Positions 40,089 to 49,625 of a stretch of DNA of 64,000 nucleotides are shown in pieces. Below the pieces are notes generated by a model, which was not told the origin of the DNA, made no database searches, and saw only the letters and a program-made list of their open reading frames with translations. Numbering within the stretch: position 1 is the stretch's first letter; every line of letters begins with the position of its first letter. The DNA is from Enterococcus alcedinis (GTDB lineage: Bacteria > Bacillota > Bacilli > Lactobacillales > Enterococcaceae): NCBI RefSeq assembly GCF_014635985.1, contig NZ_BMDT01000004.1:1-64000 (forward strand). The letters run 5' to 3'. The translations under genes and the position numbers were made by a program.

Positions 40089-41072
40089 TTACACTTCCAT
40101 TTTTACAATTGTCCGACCTTCGTGTTTGCCGTCGAGCAGAGCATTGATTGTTTCATCTAGGTCACTTAAAAGTACCTCTTGTATTTTCAAGTCAGCTAAA
40201 AGTGTCTGATGTTCCGCCAGTAGTTGCCAAATTTTTTGACGGGTTGTTTGATTAACAGCAACAGAATCGATGCCAGTGACTTGGATTCCTCTTAAAATAA
40301 AGGGTAATACGGTCACATCAAGTTCAATCCCACTCGCATTACCACAAAGGTAGGCACTTCCATTATAAGCTAATTGAGGCAATAAAGCAGACAAAAGCGC
40401 TCCGCCAACGGTGTCAATCACGGCTGTAGCAATTTGGCGAGCAAGTGGTTTCACTGCAGGTGGAATCAAATCAGCTGGGTTCACAATTTTTGTGGCACCT
40501 AATTCGAATAGCCAATCACTTTGCTTACGAGAAACGGCAACGATATTCGTGTAGCCTAAACGATTTAAAAGAGCAATTGCGATACTACCGACGCCACCAG
40601 AGGCACCCGTCACGTAAATCGCTGCATCTTTTGCATAGTTTTTTTCTTCTAAAGCAGTAACAGCTAGCGCAGCAGTGAATCCAGCCGTACCATAGGTCAT
40701 CGCTGATTTTACATTGAGTGGTTTCGGAATTTCGACTAACCATTCAATCGGAACTTGTTGATATTGACTGAAGCCACCTGGTTGGTTGACTCCCAGTCCG
40801 TAGCCAGTAACGAGGACTTCTGTTCCGACAGGGAATTGTTCATTAGTGGATTGAACAATTTCGCCTGCTAAATCAATGCCAGGAACCATCGGATACTGAC
40901 GAATGACACCGCCATTTTTGGAAGCAGCGAGTGCATCTTTATAGTTGATATCAGAATAACGGACACGAATTTCAACATGGCCGTCTTTTAAAGGTTCGCG
41001 TTGTTTTTTGATTAGTCCACGAGCGAAAATATGATCCTCATGATTGACTTCAAATGCGATAAAATTAGACAA
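40089..41072 (-). CDS. YhdH/YhfP-family quinone oxidoreductase
   Basis: 327 residues of the zinc-free medium-chain dehydrogenase family: VRVRYSDINYKDALA-type N-terminus, PMVPGIDLAGEI, and the NADP-binding GASGGVGSIAIALLNRLGY. YhdH-type enzymes reduce acryloyl-CoA-like substrates with NADPH. It is the first gene of the coaB-coaC-panT unit; why a YhdH homologue leads a CoA operon is not clear. Confidence 0.88.
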   Translation of the reverse strand: MSNFIAFEVNHEDHIFARGLIKKQREPLKDGHVEIRVRYSDINYKDALAASKNGGVIRQYPMVPGIDLAGEIVQSTNEQFPVGTEVLVTGYGLGVNQPGGFSQYQQVPIEWLVEIPKPLNVKSAMTYGTAGFTAALAVTALEEKNYAKDAAIYVTGASGGVGSIAIALLNRLGYTNIVAVSRKQSDWLFELGATKIVNPADLIPPAVKPLARQIATAVIDTVGGALLSALLPQLAYNGSAYLCGNASGIELDVTVLPFILRGIQVTGIDSVAVNQTTRQKIWQLLAEHQTLLADLKIQEVLLSDLDETINALLDGKHEGRTIVKMEV

Positions 41073-41315
41073 AATGTTTCCTCCTTTTTTATACGAAAAT
41101 TGCTTTTAAATTAGTGATATCATACCACAAATTAAAGGTTTTGAGGAAAATAGCCAAAAAAAGAAATATTACTTGTATTTCCAATCGAAAAACCCTATTC
41201 TTAACAAGTATGTTCTGGTCTGAAATCAAAAAAACGAACAGTTCGAAAGACTAACAGTTAAAAGAAAAACGGGTATAAAAGAGCATATAATCTACCATTG
41301 GGAGGAAAGATACAA

Positions 41316-42401
41316 ATGAGAAAACCGATCATTTCATTTACGAATGTAGTGAAACGATTTGACGACGAAGTGATTTTAAAAGGCGTCAATTTTGAGATAG
41401 AAGAAGGAAAGTTCTATACGTTGCTTGGGCCCTCGGGCTGTGGCAAAACAACAATATTAAGGATAATTGCTGGGTTTTCTGAGGCATCCGAAGGGGATGT
41501 GTTTTTTGAAGGAAAACGCATCAATGACGTGCCTGCGAATCAACGCCAAGTAAACACTGTCTTCCAAGATTATGCGTTATTCCCGCATATGAACGTTTTT
41601 GAAAATGTCGCTTTTGGTCTAAAAATTAAAAAGTTACCAAAAAATCAAATTCAAGAAAAAGTCAAAGAAGCGTTACGATTAGTTCGCTTAGGTGGTTATG
41701 AAAACCGTGAAATTAGTGAAATGTCTGGTGGTCAACGTCAACGTGTCGCGATTGCTCGTGCGATTGTTAATGAACCAAAAGTTCTCTTATTAGATGAACC
41801 GTTGTCTGCACTGGATTTAAAATTGCGGACGGATATGCAATATGAATTACGTGAATTGCAACAGCGTCTAGGCATTACTTTCATTTTCGTTACACACGAC
41901 CAAGAAGAAGCGTTGGCAATGAGTGATGAAATCTTTGTGTTAAACCACGGTGAAATTATTCAAAGTGGTACACCAGTTGATATTTATGATGAACCAATTA
42001 ATAAGTTCGTTGCTGATTTTATTGGTGAAAGTAATATTGTTAAAGGGACGATGATTGAAGATTATGTAGTAGAAATTGTCGGTAAACAATTCGAGTGTGT
42101 CGATGGCGGCATGCGACCAAATGAGCCGGTTGAGATTGTCATTCGTCCAGAAGATTTATCCTTAACGACTGTTGAAAAAGGTAAATTAGTCGTTCGCGTC
42201 GATACCCAATTATTCCGAGGCGTGCATTACGAAATTATTTGTTATGATGATGACGGTAATGAATGGATGGTTCACTCCACTCGTAAAGCGGTTGAAGGCA
42301 GTCAAGTTGGCTTATCTTTTGAACCAGAAGACATTCATGTCATGCGTTTCAATGAGTCTGAAGAAGACTTTGATGCACGACTTGAAAGTTACGAAGAGTA
42401 G
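41316..42401 (+). CDS. potA: Spermidine/putrescine ABC ATPase
   Basis: 361 residues: Walker [11 protein letters not shown]-loop [10 protein letters not shown], signature MSGGQRQR, Walker [13 protein letters not shown], and a C-terminal TOBE domain from about 240. It energises polyamine import. The start is ATG 41316 behind GGGAGGAAAG; the in-frame TTG at 41298 overlaps that site. A TATAAT at 41286-41291 may be the -10 box, with no clear -35. Confidence 0.95.
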   Translation: MRKPIISFTNVVKRFDDEVILKGVNFEIEEGKFYTLLGPSGCGKTTILRIIAGFSEASEGDVFFEGKRINDVPANQRQVNTVFQDYALFPHMNVFENVAFGLKIKKLPKNQIQEKVKEALRLVRLGGYENREISEMSGGQRQRVAIARAIVNEPKVLLLDEPLSALDLKLRTDMQYELRELQQRLGITFIFVTHDQEEALAMSDEIFVLNHGEIIQSGTPVDIYDEPINKFVADFIGESNIVKGTMIEDYVVEIVGKQFECVDGGMRPNEPVEIVIRPEDLSLTTVEKGKLVVRVDTQLFRGVHYEIICYDDDGNEWMVHSTRKAVEGSQVGLSFEPEDIHVMRFNESEEDFDARLESYEE

Positions 42402-42411
42402 GAGGGAAGAG

Positions 42412-43218
42412 ATGACAAAAGTAAGACGCATTTATGCGGTACCTTATCTATTATGGTTGCTACTCTTCGTATTAGCTCCGGTTTTAATGATTGTTTATCA
42501 ATCGTTCTTTGATATGAATGGCCAATTTACTTGGGAAAATTATCAAACGTATTTTGCATCAGGCAAGTATTTAACGATGACATTTAATTCGATTTGGTAT
42601 GCGTTTTTAATTACCTTAATCACATTAGTCATTAGTTATCCAACCGCCTATTTCTTAACAAAACTAAAACATCGTGATTTGTGGTTACTATTAATTATTT
42701 TACCAACCTGGGTCAATTTATTATTAAAAGCATATGCCTTTATTGGGATTTTTGGTATTCATGGCAGTTTAAATGGTTTCTTGGGCTTTTTCGGTATTGG
42801 TGCGAAGCAAATTTTATTTACTGACATCAGTTTCTTAACGGTGGCAACGTATATTGAATTACCATTTATGATTATTCCGATTTATAATGCTCTCGAAAAA
42901 ATGAATCCATCCTTAATTAGTGCCAGTCGAGACTTAGGGGCCAACTCGTTTGAGACCTTTCGACGTGTCATTTTTCCTTTATCGCTGAATGGCGTGAAAA
43001 GTGGAATCCAAGCGGTCTTTATTCCATCGCTCTCACTCTTTATGTTAACGCGTTTAATTGGTGGGAACCGCGTGATTACACTGGGTACCGCAATTGAGCA
43101 ACATTTCTTAGTCACGCAAAACTGGGGAATGGGTTCGACCATAGGTGTCATTTTAATTATCGCGATGTTCCTAGTCATGCTTTTAACAGGTGAAAAAGGG
43201 AAAGGTGGTAAAAAATGA
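42412..43218 (+). CDS. potB: Spermidine/putrescine permease PotB
   Basis: 268 residues with six transmembrane segments and the EAA-like loop (LISASRDLGANSFETFRRVIFP). Start ATG 42412 directly after GGAGGG; a much longer frame reading back into potA is not credible. Its stop overlaps the potC start (ATGA). Confidence 0.94.
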   Translation: MTKVRRIYAVPYLLWLLLFVLAPVLMIVYQSFFDMNGQFTWENYQTYFASGKYLTMTFNSIWYAFLITLITLVISYPTAYFLTKLKHRDLWLLLIILPTWVNLLLKAYAFIGIFGIHGSLNGFLGFFGIGAKQILFTDISFLTVATYIELPFMIIPIYNALEKMNPSLISASRDLGANSFETFRRVIFPLSLNGVKSGIQAVFIPSLSLFMLTRLIGGNRVITLGTAIEQHFLVTQNWGMGSTIGVILIIAMFLVMLLTGEKGKGGKK

Positions 43219-44060
43219 TGAACAGTAAAATTTGGTCACGTCTTTATTTAACAGTTGTTTTTATTTTACTCTACACACCAATTGCCTATTTAATTTTCTA
43301 TTCGTTTAATGCAGGCGGTACGATGAATGAGTTTACCGGCTTTACTTGGGAACATTATCGTTCCGTATTTGAAGATACACGCTTGCTAATTATTGTCTTG
43401 GACACGTTTTTCTTAGCATTTTTATCTGCGCTAATCGCTACGATCATTGGAACTTTTGGTGCAATGGCCGTTTATTACACGAAACAGCGCCGTCTGCGGA
43501 ATATTTTTATGAGTCTAAATAATATTTTACTTGTTTCACCAGATGTTATTATTGGTGCGAGTTTCTTAATTTTCTTTACAACGCTCGGTGGTTTTTTACG
43601 TAACTTTAATTTAGGATTTACGAGCGTCTTGCTTTCACACGTTGCATTTAGTATTCCGATTGTCGTGTTAATGGTCTTACCAAAATTACGTGAAATGAAT
43701 GATTCGATGGTGGATGCGGCACTTGATTTAGGTGCGAATTACTTCCAAGTCATTCAACGAATTATTTTACCGTATCTTTCACCAGGTATTATCGCCGGTT
43801 ACTTTATGGCTTTTACGTATTCATTGGATGACTTTGCGGTGACGTTCTTTGTTACTGGAAATGGCTTTAGTACCCTGTCGGTTGAGATTTATTCTCGTGC
43901 CCGTCAAGGGATTAGTTTAGAAATCAATGCACTAAGCACACTTGTTTTCTTGTTCTCGATGATTTTAGTCGTGGGTTACTACTTTATTAGTAAAGACAAT
44001 GTTTCGAAAAAATTAAGAAAAGGCAAGGCAGCTACGAGAGGAGTGGCACAAACTCGATGA
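43215..44060 (+). CDS. potC: Spermidine/putrescine permease PotC
   Basis: 281 residues, second polyamine permease, with the EAA loop (MVDAALDLGANYFQVIQRIILP). Coupled by 4-base overlaps with both potB and potD; ribosome site AAAGGTGG inside potB. Two adjacent ATG codons are possible starts. Confidence 0.94.
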   Translation: MMNSKIWSRLYLTVVFILLYTPIAYLIFYSFNAGGTMNEFTGFTWEHYRSVFEDTRLLIIVLDTFFLAFLSALIATIIGTFGAMAVYYTKQRRLRNIFMSLNNILLVSPDVIIGASFLIFFTTLGGFLRNFNLGFTSVLLSHVAFSIPIVVLMVLPKLREMNDSMVDAALDLGANYFQVIQRIILPYLSPGIIAGYFMAFTYSLDDFAVTFFVTGNGFSTLSVEIYSRARQGISLEINALSTLVFLFSMILVVGYYFISKDNVSKKLRKGKAATRGVAQTR

Positions 44061-45130
44061 AAAAATTACAATCACTCATTATCGGCATTGCTGTCATTCT
44101 CATACTCTTGTTTTTAGGTGGACAACAACTCGAAAAAAGCAGTGGGATGGCCGGTGCCAAAGTCTTGAATATCTACAACTGGGGTGACTACATTGACCCG
44201 AGTCTGTTAAAACAATTTGAAAAAGAATATGGTTACAAGGTTAATTATGAAACCTTTGATTCGAATGAGGCGATGTTTACCAAGCTTGCTCAAGGGGGCG
44301 TCTCGTATGATTTGACGATTCCAAGTGAGTATATGATTGAAAAAATGATAGAAGAAAATCTCGTTCAAAAGCTCGATTACAGTCAAATTGAAGGCATTGA
44401 AAACATTGACCCGCGATTTTTAGATATGAGTTTTGATCCAGGCAATCAATATTCGATCCCGTATTTCTGGGGGACACTAGGAATAATCTACAATGATAAG
44501 TTTATTGATAGTGCGGAGATGACGAAATGGGCAGATCTGTGGCGTCCAGAATTAAACAATAGTATCATGATGATTGACGGTGCTCGCGAAGTTATGGGGA
44601 TTGGTTTGAATCGTTTAGGCTATTCATTAAATAGTAAAAGTATGTTTGAATTGGAACAAGCAGTGATGGAATTACGCAGTTTAATGCCAAACATCAAAGC
44701 GTTAGTTGCCGATGAAATCAAAATGTATATGATTAATGAAGAAAGCCCGGTTGCGATTACTTTCTCTGGTGAAGCCGCAGATATGATGTATGAGAATGAA
44801 AACCTTCATTATGTGATTCCGGAAGAAGGGTCGAATTTGTGGTTTGATAACATTGTGATTCCACATAACGCCAAAAACGTCGAAGGTGCCTATGATTTCA
44901 TTAACTTTATGTTGAAACCCGAAATTGCAGCTCAAAATGCCGAATACATTGGTTACTCAACACCAAATAAAGAAGCGTTAAAACTTTTACCACCAGAAAT
45001 TACAGAAGACGAACAATTTTATCCAAGTGATGAATTGATTTCTCGCTTAGAAGTTTATGAAAACTTAGGGCCAGAATATATCGGAATTTATAATGATTTC
45101 TTCTTAGAATTGAAGATGTATCGCAATTAA
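44057..45130 (+). CDS. potD: Spermidine/putrescine-binding protein PotD
   Basis: 357 residues of the polyamine-binding family: LNIYNWGDYIDPSLLKQFEKE, FDSNEAMFTKL, DLTIPSEYMIEKM, and the C-terminal YSTPNKEALKLLPPE. The N-terminal hydrophobic stretch (about 6-21) has no cysteine, so there is no lipobox: the protein is probably kept on the cell surface by an uncleaved anchor rather than a lipid. Overlaps potC by 4 bases. Confidence 0.94.
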   Translation: MKKLQSLIIGIAVILILLFLGGQQLEKSSGMAGAKVLNIYNWGDYIDPSLLKQFEKEYGYKVNYETFDSNEAMFTKLAQGGVSYDLTIPSEYMIEKMIEENLVQKLDYSQIEGIENIDPRFLDMSFDPGNQYSIPYFWGTLGIIYNDKFIDSAEMTKWADLWRPELNNSIMMIDGAREVMGIGLNRLGYSLNSKSMFELEQAVMELRSLMPNIKALVADEIKMYMINEESPVAITFSGEAADMMYENENLHYVIPEEGSNLWFDNIVIPHNAKNVEGAYDFINFMLKPEIAAQNAEYIGYSTPNKEALKLLPPEITEDEQFYPSDELISRLEVYENLGPEYIGIYNDFFLELKMYRN

Positions 45131-45136
45131 AAAGAG

Positions 45137-45186
45137 AAACAGCTGATTCCTTTTGACAAGATGTCAAAGGGAATCAGCTGTTTTTT
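45137..45186. terminator. Bidirectional terminator
   Basis: CAGCTGATTCCTTTTGAC pairs with GTCAAAGGGAATCAGCTG (one mismatch), with A/T runs outside, between potD and the convergent MerR gene. Confidence 0.95.
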
Positions 45187-45188
45187 AT

Positions 45189-45938
45189 TTATTCAATCTC
45201 AAACCATGCTTTGTAATATTCAAAACGTTCCTCGTCATCTTTTGTAGTACCTAGATAGCGAGCAATCACTGCTTTGGTCTGATATCCAAGTTTCTCTAAT
45301 TCCTTTTGTTGTTTTTCAATAATCGTAGGAGCAATCGGGATGTCAGCTGGAATTTTTAATAAAATTTGTCGAAATTGCATGGTCGGTTGTTTTTCCCAGA
45401 TTAGCGTTTGATTTTTTGTTTTCTCGGAAATAATCAATCCTTCTTGAATCTGAATATGTGGTTCGAGTGTGAGATATAAAGTAAAGTTTGATGGATTATT
45501 TTCTTGAAATGCCGCATAGTTTAATGGATCTTGATAAGCATAGGCGATGAGGTATTCAAAATCGGGCGCAGCAATGACATATTCTGTTTCAGAAAGAAGG
45601 CTAATTTCACTTAGTTTTTCCTTACGGTCTTTAATGACTTGCTGAATTAACTTGAGTTTCGTCAGTTCTTCTTCAACTTCAACTTCGGCATTGGTGAGTA
45701 AATCGTTCAATTGTCTCCCTGACATTTCACGATAATTTTGTAATTGTTTAATCGAAAAACCAAGACTGCGATAAAAAACGATATCACCGGTATGGATTAG
45801 TTCTTTTAAATCATACATCCGATAATCATTTTCGGCGTTGCGCTCTGGTTGAATCAGTCCTTTTTCTTCCCAATACCGCAAAGTGGACTTTGGAATACTA
45901 TAAATTTTGGCAATATCATTGATTGAAAAAAGCTCCAT
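45189..45938 (-). CDS. MerR-family transcriptional regulator
   Basis: 249 residues: N-terminal MerR winged HTH (about 1-70; SINDIAKIYSIPKSTLRYWEEKGLI), a coiled-coil helix (about 80-115), and a C-terminal ligand domain of the GyrI-like/effector type. MerR proteins bind over-long promoter spacers and twist them when bound to ligand. It is divergent from a multidrug-type ABC exporter whose promoter has exactly that geometry, so it is the likely activator of that exporter. Confidence 0.88.
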   Translation of the reverse strand: MELFSINDIAKIYSIPKSTLRYWEEKGLIQPERNAENDYRMYDLKELIHTGDIVFYRSLGFSIKQLQNYREMSGRQLNDLLTNAEVEVEEELTKLKLIQQVIKDRKEKLSEISLLSETEYVIAAPDFEYLIAYAYQDPLNYAAFQENNPSNFTLYLTLEPHIQIQEGLIISEKTKNQTLIWEKQPTMQFRQILLKIPADIPIAPTIIEKQQKELEKLGYQTKAVIARYLGTTKDDEERFEYYKAWFEIE

Positions 45939-45979
45939 TGATCCACACTCCTTTTTTTAATATTATAGCAATCGTTCGC

Positions 45980-46010
45980 TTGACCTTCAAGTAGGTTGAT
46001 AGTTTATAGT
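45980..46010 (+). promoter_or_regulatory. MerR-type promoter with 19-bp spacer
   Basis: TTGACC and TATAGT are separated by 19 bases, too long for unaided sigma-A, and the spacer holds a dyad (ACCTTCAAGTAGGT, 45984-45997). This is the classic MerR-activated promoter form and it points to the ABC exporter genes. Confidence 0.8.
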
Positions 46011-46053
46011 ACGTAACTGTAGCATATTTTACAGAAGGAAAAAGGTGAAAAAA

Positions 46054-47802
46054 ATGACAGTAGTACAAATCCTAAAGAAGTTTTTAGTTAAACATAAAAT
46101 GTTAACATTACTGATGTCGACCGCGTTAATGTTTCAAGTCATTGGTACACTATATGTTCCATTTTTAGTGGCCGAATTAATCGATGAAGGGATTGCGCAA
46201 AAGGACCTATCGTTAGTGGCGTCAATTGGAATTGAAATGGTGATTGTGGCAATCTTAGCTGGAGTTGCTGGTATCTTGGGAAGTTATTATTCGGCTAAAT
46301 TTGCCGCTAAATTTAGTTATCAGGCACGAAAAGACGTATTCCAGAAAGTCCAAGAATTATCAATGAGTGATATGAATCAGTTTGGTGTGTCATCATTGCT
46401 AACCAGAACAGTGAATGATATTGAAAATATCGCAGAAGCGCTCGTTTTATTTAGTCAGATGATTTTACCAGCACCATTTATTAGTCTAATTGCGATTTAC
46501 TTAACGTGGACAGTTTCAGAAAAATTAGTCTGGATCCCTATTCTCGTGATTACTATCTTTACATTATTGACATTGGTGCTTGTACGTAAAGGAAATAAAT
46601 ATTCGGTCATTATTCAAGAAAAAATGGATCGAATGGTTCGCTCAATCCGAGAGTTTTACTCTGGTGTTCGTGTGATTCGAGCTTTCAATAACGAATCATC
46701 AGAAAAGAAAAAGACCGATCAAACGTTTAGTGACTATGCTTCAAATATGATTCAATTAAATTATTTATTTGCCTTCTTAACGCCAAGTGTTTCAGCGCTA
46801 TTTGGTGGTGCGATGACAGCGATTATGTGGTTTGGTGCCTTTGAAGTTGTTGGTGGGACACTTGAAATTGGAAGTATTACAGCAATTGTCGAATATACGG
46901 TATTAGCGATTATGTACTTAATCATGGCAGCGATGGTTATTTTAACTTTGCCTAGTGCTTATGCGTCTTTGGATCGCTTACGTCAAGTGTTAGTCTTAGA
47001 TATTGAAGTGAAAGATCCAACGCATCCATTACGAGAAGATAGAGAGGACGACCAAGCCGTTGTTCGTTTTGAGCATGTTTCTTTTGCGTATCCAGACTCA
47101 GAAGATCCGGTCTTACAAGAAATTAATTTTCATGTGAATCGTGGTGAAACAGTGGCAATTGTCGGAAGTACCGGTTCTGGGAAGAGCACGATTGCCAAGT
47201 TGTTGCTTCGATTGAATGATGTTACTTCAGGAAGTGTGATGGTTAATGGCATAGATGTTCGCAAACAAAAACAATTTGATTTACGAAAGAACATCAGTTA
47301 TGTACCACAAAAATCCTTTCTTTTTAATGGAACAATTTTAGAAAATATACAAATGGGTAACGAAGCAGCGACATTTACTGAAATCGAAGCAGCAGCTAAA
47401 ACAGCACAAGCAGCATCGTTCATTCAAACATTAGAACAACAATATGATTCTTTTGTCGCTCAGGGTGGTTCTAATTATTCAGGAGGACAAAAACAACGCC
47501 TATCGATTGCTCGAGCCCTAGTCAAGAAAGCCGATGTTTATCTTTTTGATGATAGTTTTTCAGCTTTAGATTATCAAACAGATAAATTAGTCCGCCAAGG
47601 AATCAAACAAACATTAACTGATGTAGCAATAATTATCGTGGCACAGCGCCTAAGTACCGTGATTGAAGCGGATCGCATTGTCTTAATTGACCAAGGAAAA
47701 GTAGTGGGTCAGGGAACGCACGAAGAGTTGCTACGAAAGAATCGACTATATCAAGAATTTGCCATTTCACAGCAATTGTTAGAGGAGGGAGATCAGCGAT
47801 GA
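46054..47802 (+). CDS. Heterodimeric ABC exporter subunit, degenerate site
   Basis: 582 residues: transmembrane domain with six helices (about 1-310) and nucleotide-binding domain (about 335-575). Walker A (GSTGSGKST) and the signature (SGGQKQR) are intact, but the Walker B end is FDDS with Asp in place of the catalytic Glu, and the H-loop position is Gln (VAQRLST). This is the partner with a non-hydrolysing site in LmrCD/BmrCD-type exporters. Start choice is uncertain: ATG 46054 after AAAGGTGA, or GTG 46045 after AAGGA. Its stop overlaps the next gene by 4 bases. Confidence 0.9.
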   Translation: MTVVQILKKFLVKHKMLTLLMSTALMFQVIGTLYVPFLVAELIDEGIAQKDLSLVASIGIEMVIVAILAGVAGILGSYYSAKFAAKFSYQARKDVFQKVQELSMSDMNQFGVSSLLTRTVNDIENIAEALVLFSQMILPAPFISLIAIYLTWTVSEKLVWIPILVITIFTLLTLVLVRKGNKYSVIIQEKMDRMVRSIREFYSGVRVIRAFNNESSEKKKTDQTFSDYASNMIQLNYLFAFLTPSVSALFGGAMTAIMWFGAFEVVGGTLEIGSITAIVEYTVLAIMYLIMAAMVILTLPSAYASLDRLRQVLVLDIEVKDPTHPLREDREDDQAVVRFEHVSFAYPDSEDPVLQEINFHVNRGETVAIVGSTGSGKSTIAKLLLRLNDVTSGSVMVNGIDVRKQKQFDLRKNISYVPQKSFLFNGTILENIQMGNEAATFTEIEAAAKTAQAASFIQTLEQQYDSFVAQGGSNYSGGQKQRLSIARALVKKADVYLFDDSFSALDYQTDKLVRQGIKQTLTDVAIIIVAQRLSTVIEADRIVLIDQGKVVGQGTHEELLRKNRLYQEFAISQQLLEEGDQR

Positions 47803-49580
47803 AGCAAATCCAATTGATTTCAAAAAATCGTCAAAATTTCAAACATTTTTGGACATTACTTAAAACAGAACGTACAGGATTGTTGATTATCCTGATTGCC
47901 AATACCATTAGTAATGCATTAATGACGGCACTTCCTTTCATCATGGGGATTGCGATTGATGATTTACTTAAAGTGCTCAATAAAGGGAGTCATTATCAGT
48001 CCATATTCGATCTAGTTCAATCTACGATACTAGTACCTGTTGTTTTAATGGGAATCGCATCTGTATTGGCCGGCCTATTGTCTTATTTATCTGAATACGT
48101 TATGTCGCGTGTCAGTGAAGCAATCGTAGTAACGTTACGTGAGGACGTAACAGCTAAATTGACCAAACTGCCAATGAATTTCTTTGATACACATCAAATT
48201 GGCGATATTATTAGCAGAACAACGTCAGATGCTAAAAAGATTTCGGATTTCTTAGTAATGAACGTGCCACAAATGGTTTCTTCTATTGCTAGTTTGACTT
48301 TAGGTTTGGCAATGATGTTTTATATAAGTGGGACATTAACGGTATTTGTTCTGTTAATCATGCTCTTAAGTGTGGTTACAACGAAATGGATTTCTACTAA
48401 AAATAAAATTTATGCTGAAAAAAGTCAAACATCACTAGGGCAATTGAGTAATGTTGTCGAAGAATTATATAGCGGTAATATGATTGTGAAGTCTTTTAAT
48501 CTCCAAGAAGAGGTTACAGAGAAAATGGAAAACGCGAATAAAAGTTATTATGAATTATATTTGAAGTCAAAATTCATTAACTTTTCGATCTATCCAGCAG
48601 TAAGAATTTTGAATCAACTTTCATTTGTTTTTAGTGCGATCGCATCGGCTGTTCTAGTTATCCAAGGTCGTATGTCGATTGGAACGATTCAAGCTTATTT
48701 ACAATACGTCAATCAAATTTCAGAACCGGTTACCAATTCGTCCTATGTTGTGAATTCGATTCAAAATGCGTTAACGGCAGTGGAACGAATTTTTGAAATT
48801 TTAGAAGCAAATGAAGAAGTACCAGAAAACCAAGATGTTCAAACAATAACAAATCCAAAAGGTGAGATTACGTTTGATCACGTGAAATTTGGTTATCACT
48901 CAGATAAAATGTTAATGAATGACGTTAATTTTGAAGTAAAGCAAAATCAAATGGTCGCAATTGTTGGTCCGACTGGAGCAGGTAAAACGACACTCGTTAA
49001 TTTATTGATGCGCTTCTATGAAGTTAATCAAGGAACTATTTTATTTGATGGCGTACCGATTAATCAATTGTCTAGAGAACACTTAAGAAGTTTATTCGGA
49101 ATGGTATTGCAAGATACGTGGTTGTTCGAAGGGACGGTTGCTGAAAATATTGCCTACGGAAAAAAAGATGCCACCTTAGAAGAAGTCGTTGCGGCGGCCC
49201 GTGCAGCACAATGTGATCATTTTATCCGAACGTTACCGCAAGGCTATCAAACAGTCATTACCAATGGAGGGAATAGTATTTCCCAAGGGCAGCAACAATT
49301 ATTGACAATTGCCCGTATTTTATTGGTGAATCCAAGTATCGTCATCCTAGACGAGGCCACTTCAAGTGTCGATACACGTACAGAAGTCGATGTCCAAAAA
49401 GCAATGAATGAAATGCTAACTGGGAGAACCAGTTTTGTGATTGCTCATCGCTTATCAACGATTATCTCAGCCGATATCATTTTAGTAATGAAAGACGGTG
49501 ATATTGTTGAACAAGGCAATCATGAAGCGTTACTTGCCGCTAATGGCATGTACGCACAGTTGTATCAAAGTCAGTTTTAA
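47799..49580 (+). CDS. Heterodimeric ABC exporter subunit, canonical site
   Basis: 593 residues: six-helix transmembrane domain (about 20-330) and nucleotide-binding domain (about 355-590). Walker A GPTGAGKTT, Walker B ILDEATSSVD with catalytic Glu, and the H-loop IAHRLST are canonical; its signature SQGQQQ is non-standard, matching the partner's degenerate site. Together they form one active and one inactive ATP site. Likely substrates are drugs, bile-like compounds or peptides; not decided by sequence. Confidence 0.9.
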   Translation: MKQIQLISKNRQNFKHFWTLLKTERTGLLIILIANTISNALMTALPFIMGIAIDDLLKVLNKGSHYQSIFDLVQSTILVPVVLMGIASVLAGLLSYLSEYVMSRVSEAIVVTLREDVTAKLTKLPMNFFDTHQIGDIISRTTSDAKKISDFLVMNVPQMVSSIASLTLGLAMMFYISGTLTVFVLLIMLLSVVTTKWISTKNKIYAEKSQTSLGQLSNVVEELYSGNMIVKSFNLQEEVTEKMENANKSYYELYLKSKFINFSIYPAVRILNQLSFVFSAIASAVLVIQGRMSIGTIQAYLQYVNQISEPVTNSSYVVNSIQNALTAVERIFEILEANEEVPENQDVQTITNPKGEITFDHVKFGYHSDKMLMNDVNFEVKQNQMVAIVGPTGAGKTTLVNLLMRFYEVNQGTILFDGVPINQLSREHLRSLFGMVLQDTWLFEGTVAENIAYGKKDATLEEVVAAARAAQCDHFIRTLPQGYQTVITNGGNSISQGQQQLLTIARILLVNPSIVILDEATSSVDTRTEVDVQKAMNEMLTGRTSFVIAHRLSTIISADIILVMKDGDIVEQGNHEALLAANGMYAQLYQSQF

Positions 49581-49581
49581 A

Positions 49582-49621
49582 AAGAACGCTCTCTCCTTAA
49601 CAAAGGAAAGAGCGTTTTTTA
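49582..49621. terminator. Bidirectional terminator
   Basis: AACGCTCT and AGAGCGTT pair around an inner TCCTT/AAGGA helix, followed by T. Placed between the exporter and the convergent DeoR gene. Confidence 0.9.
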
Positions 49622-49625
49622 GTGA

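Noticed and set aside
42244-42411. Long N-terminal extension of potB
   Set aside because: It overlaps the end of potA and adds a non-family segment; ATG 42412 follows GGAGGG.
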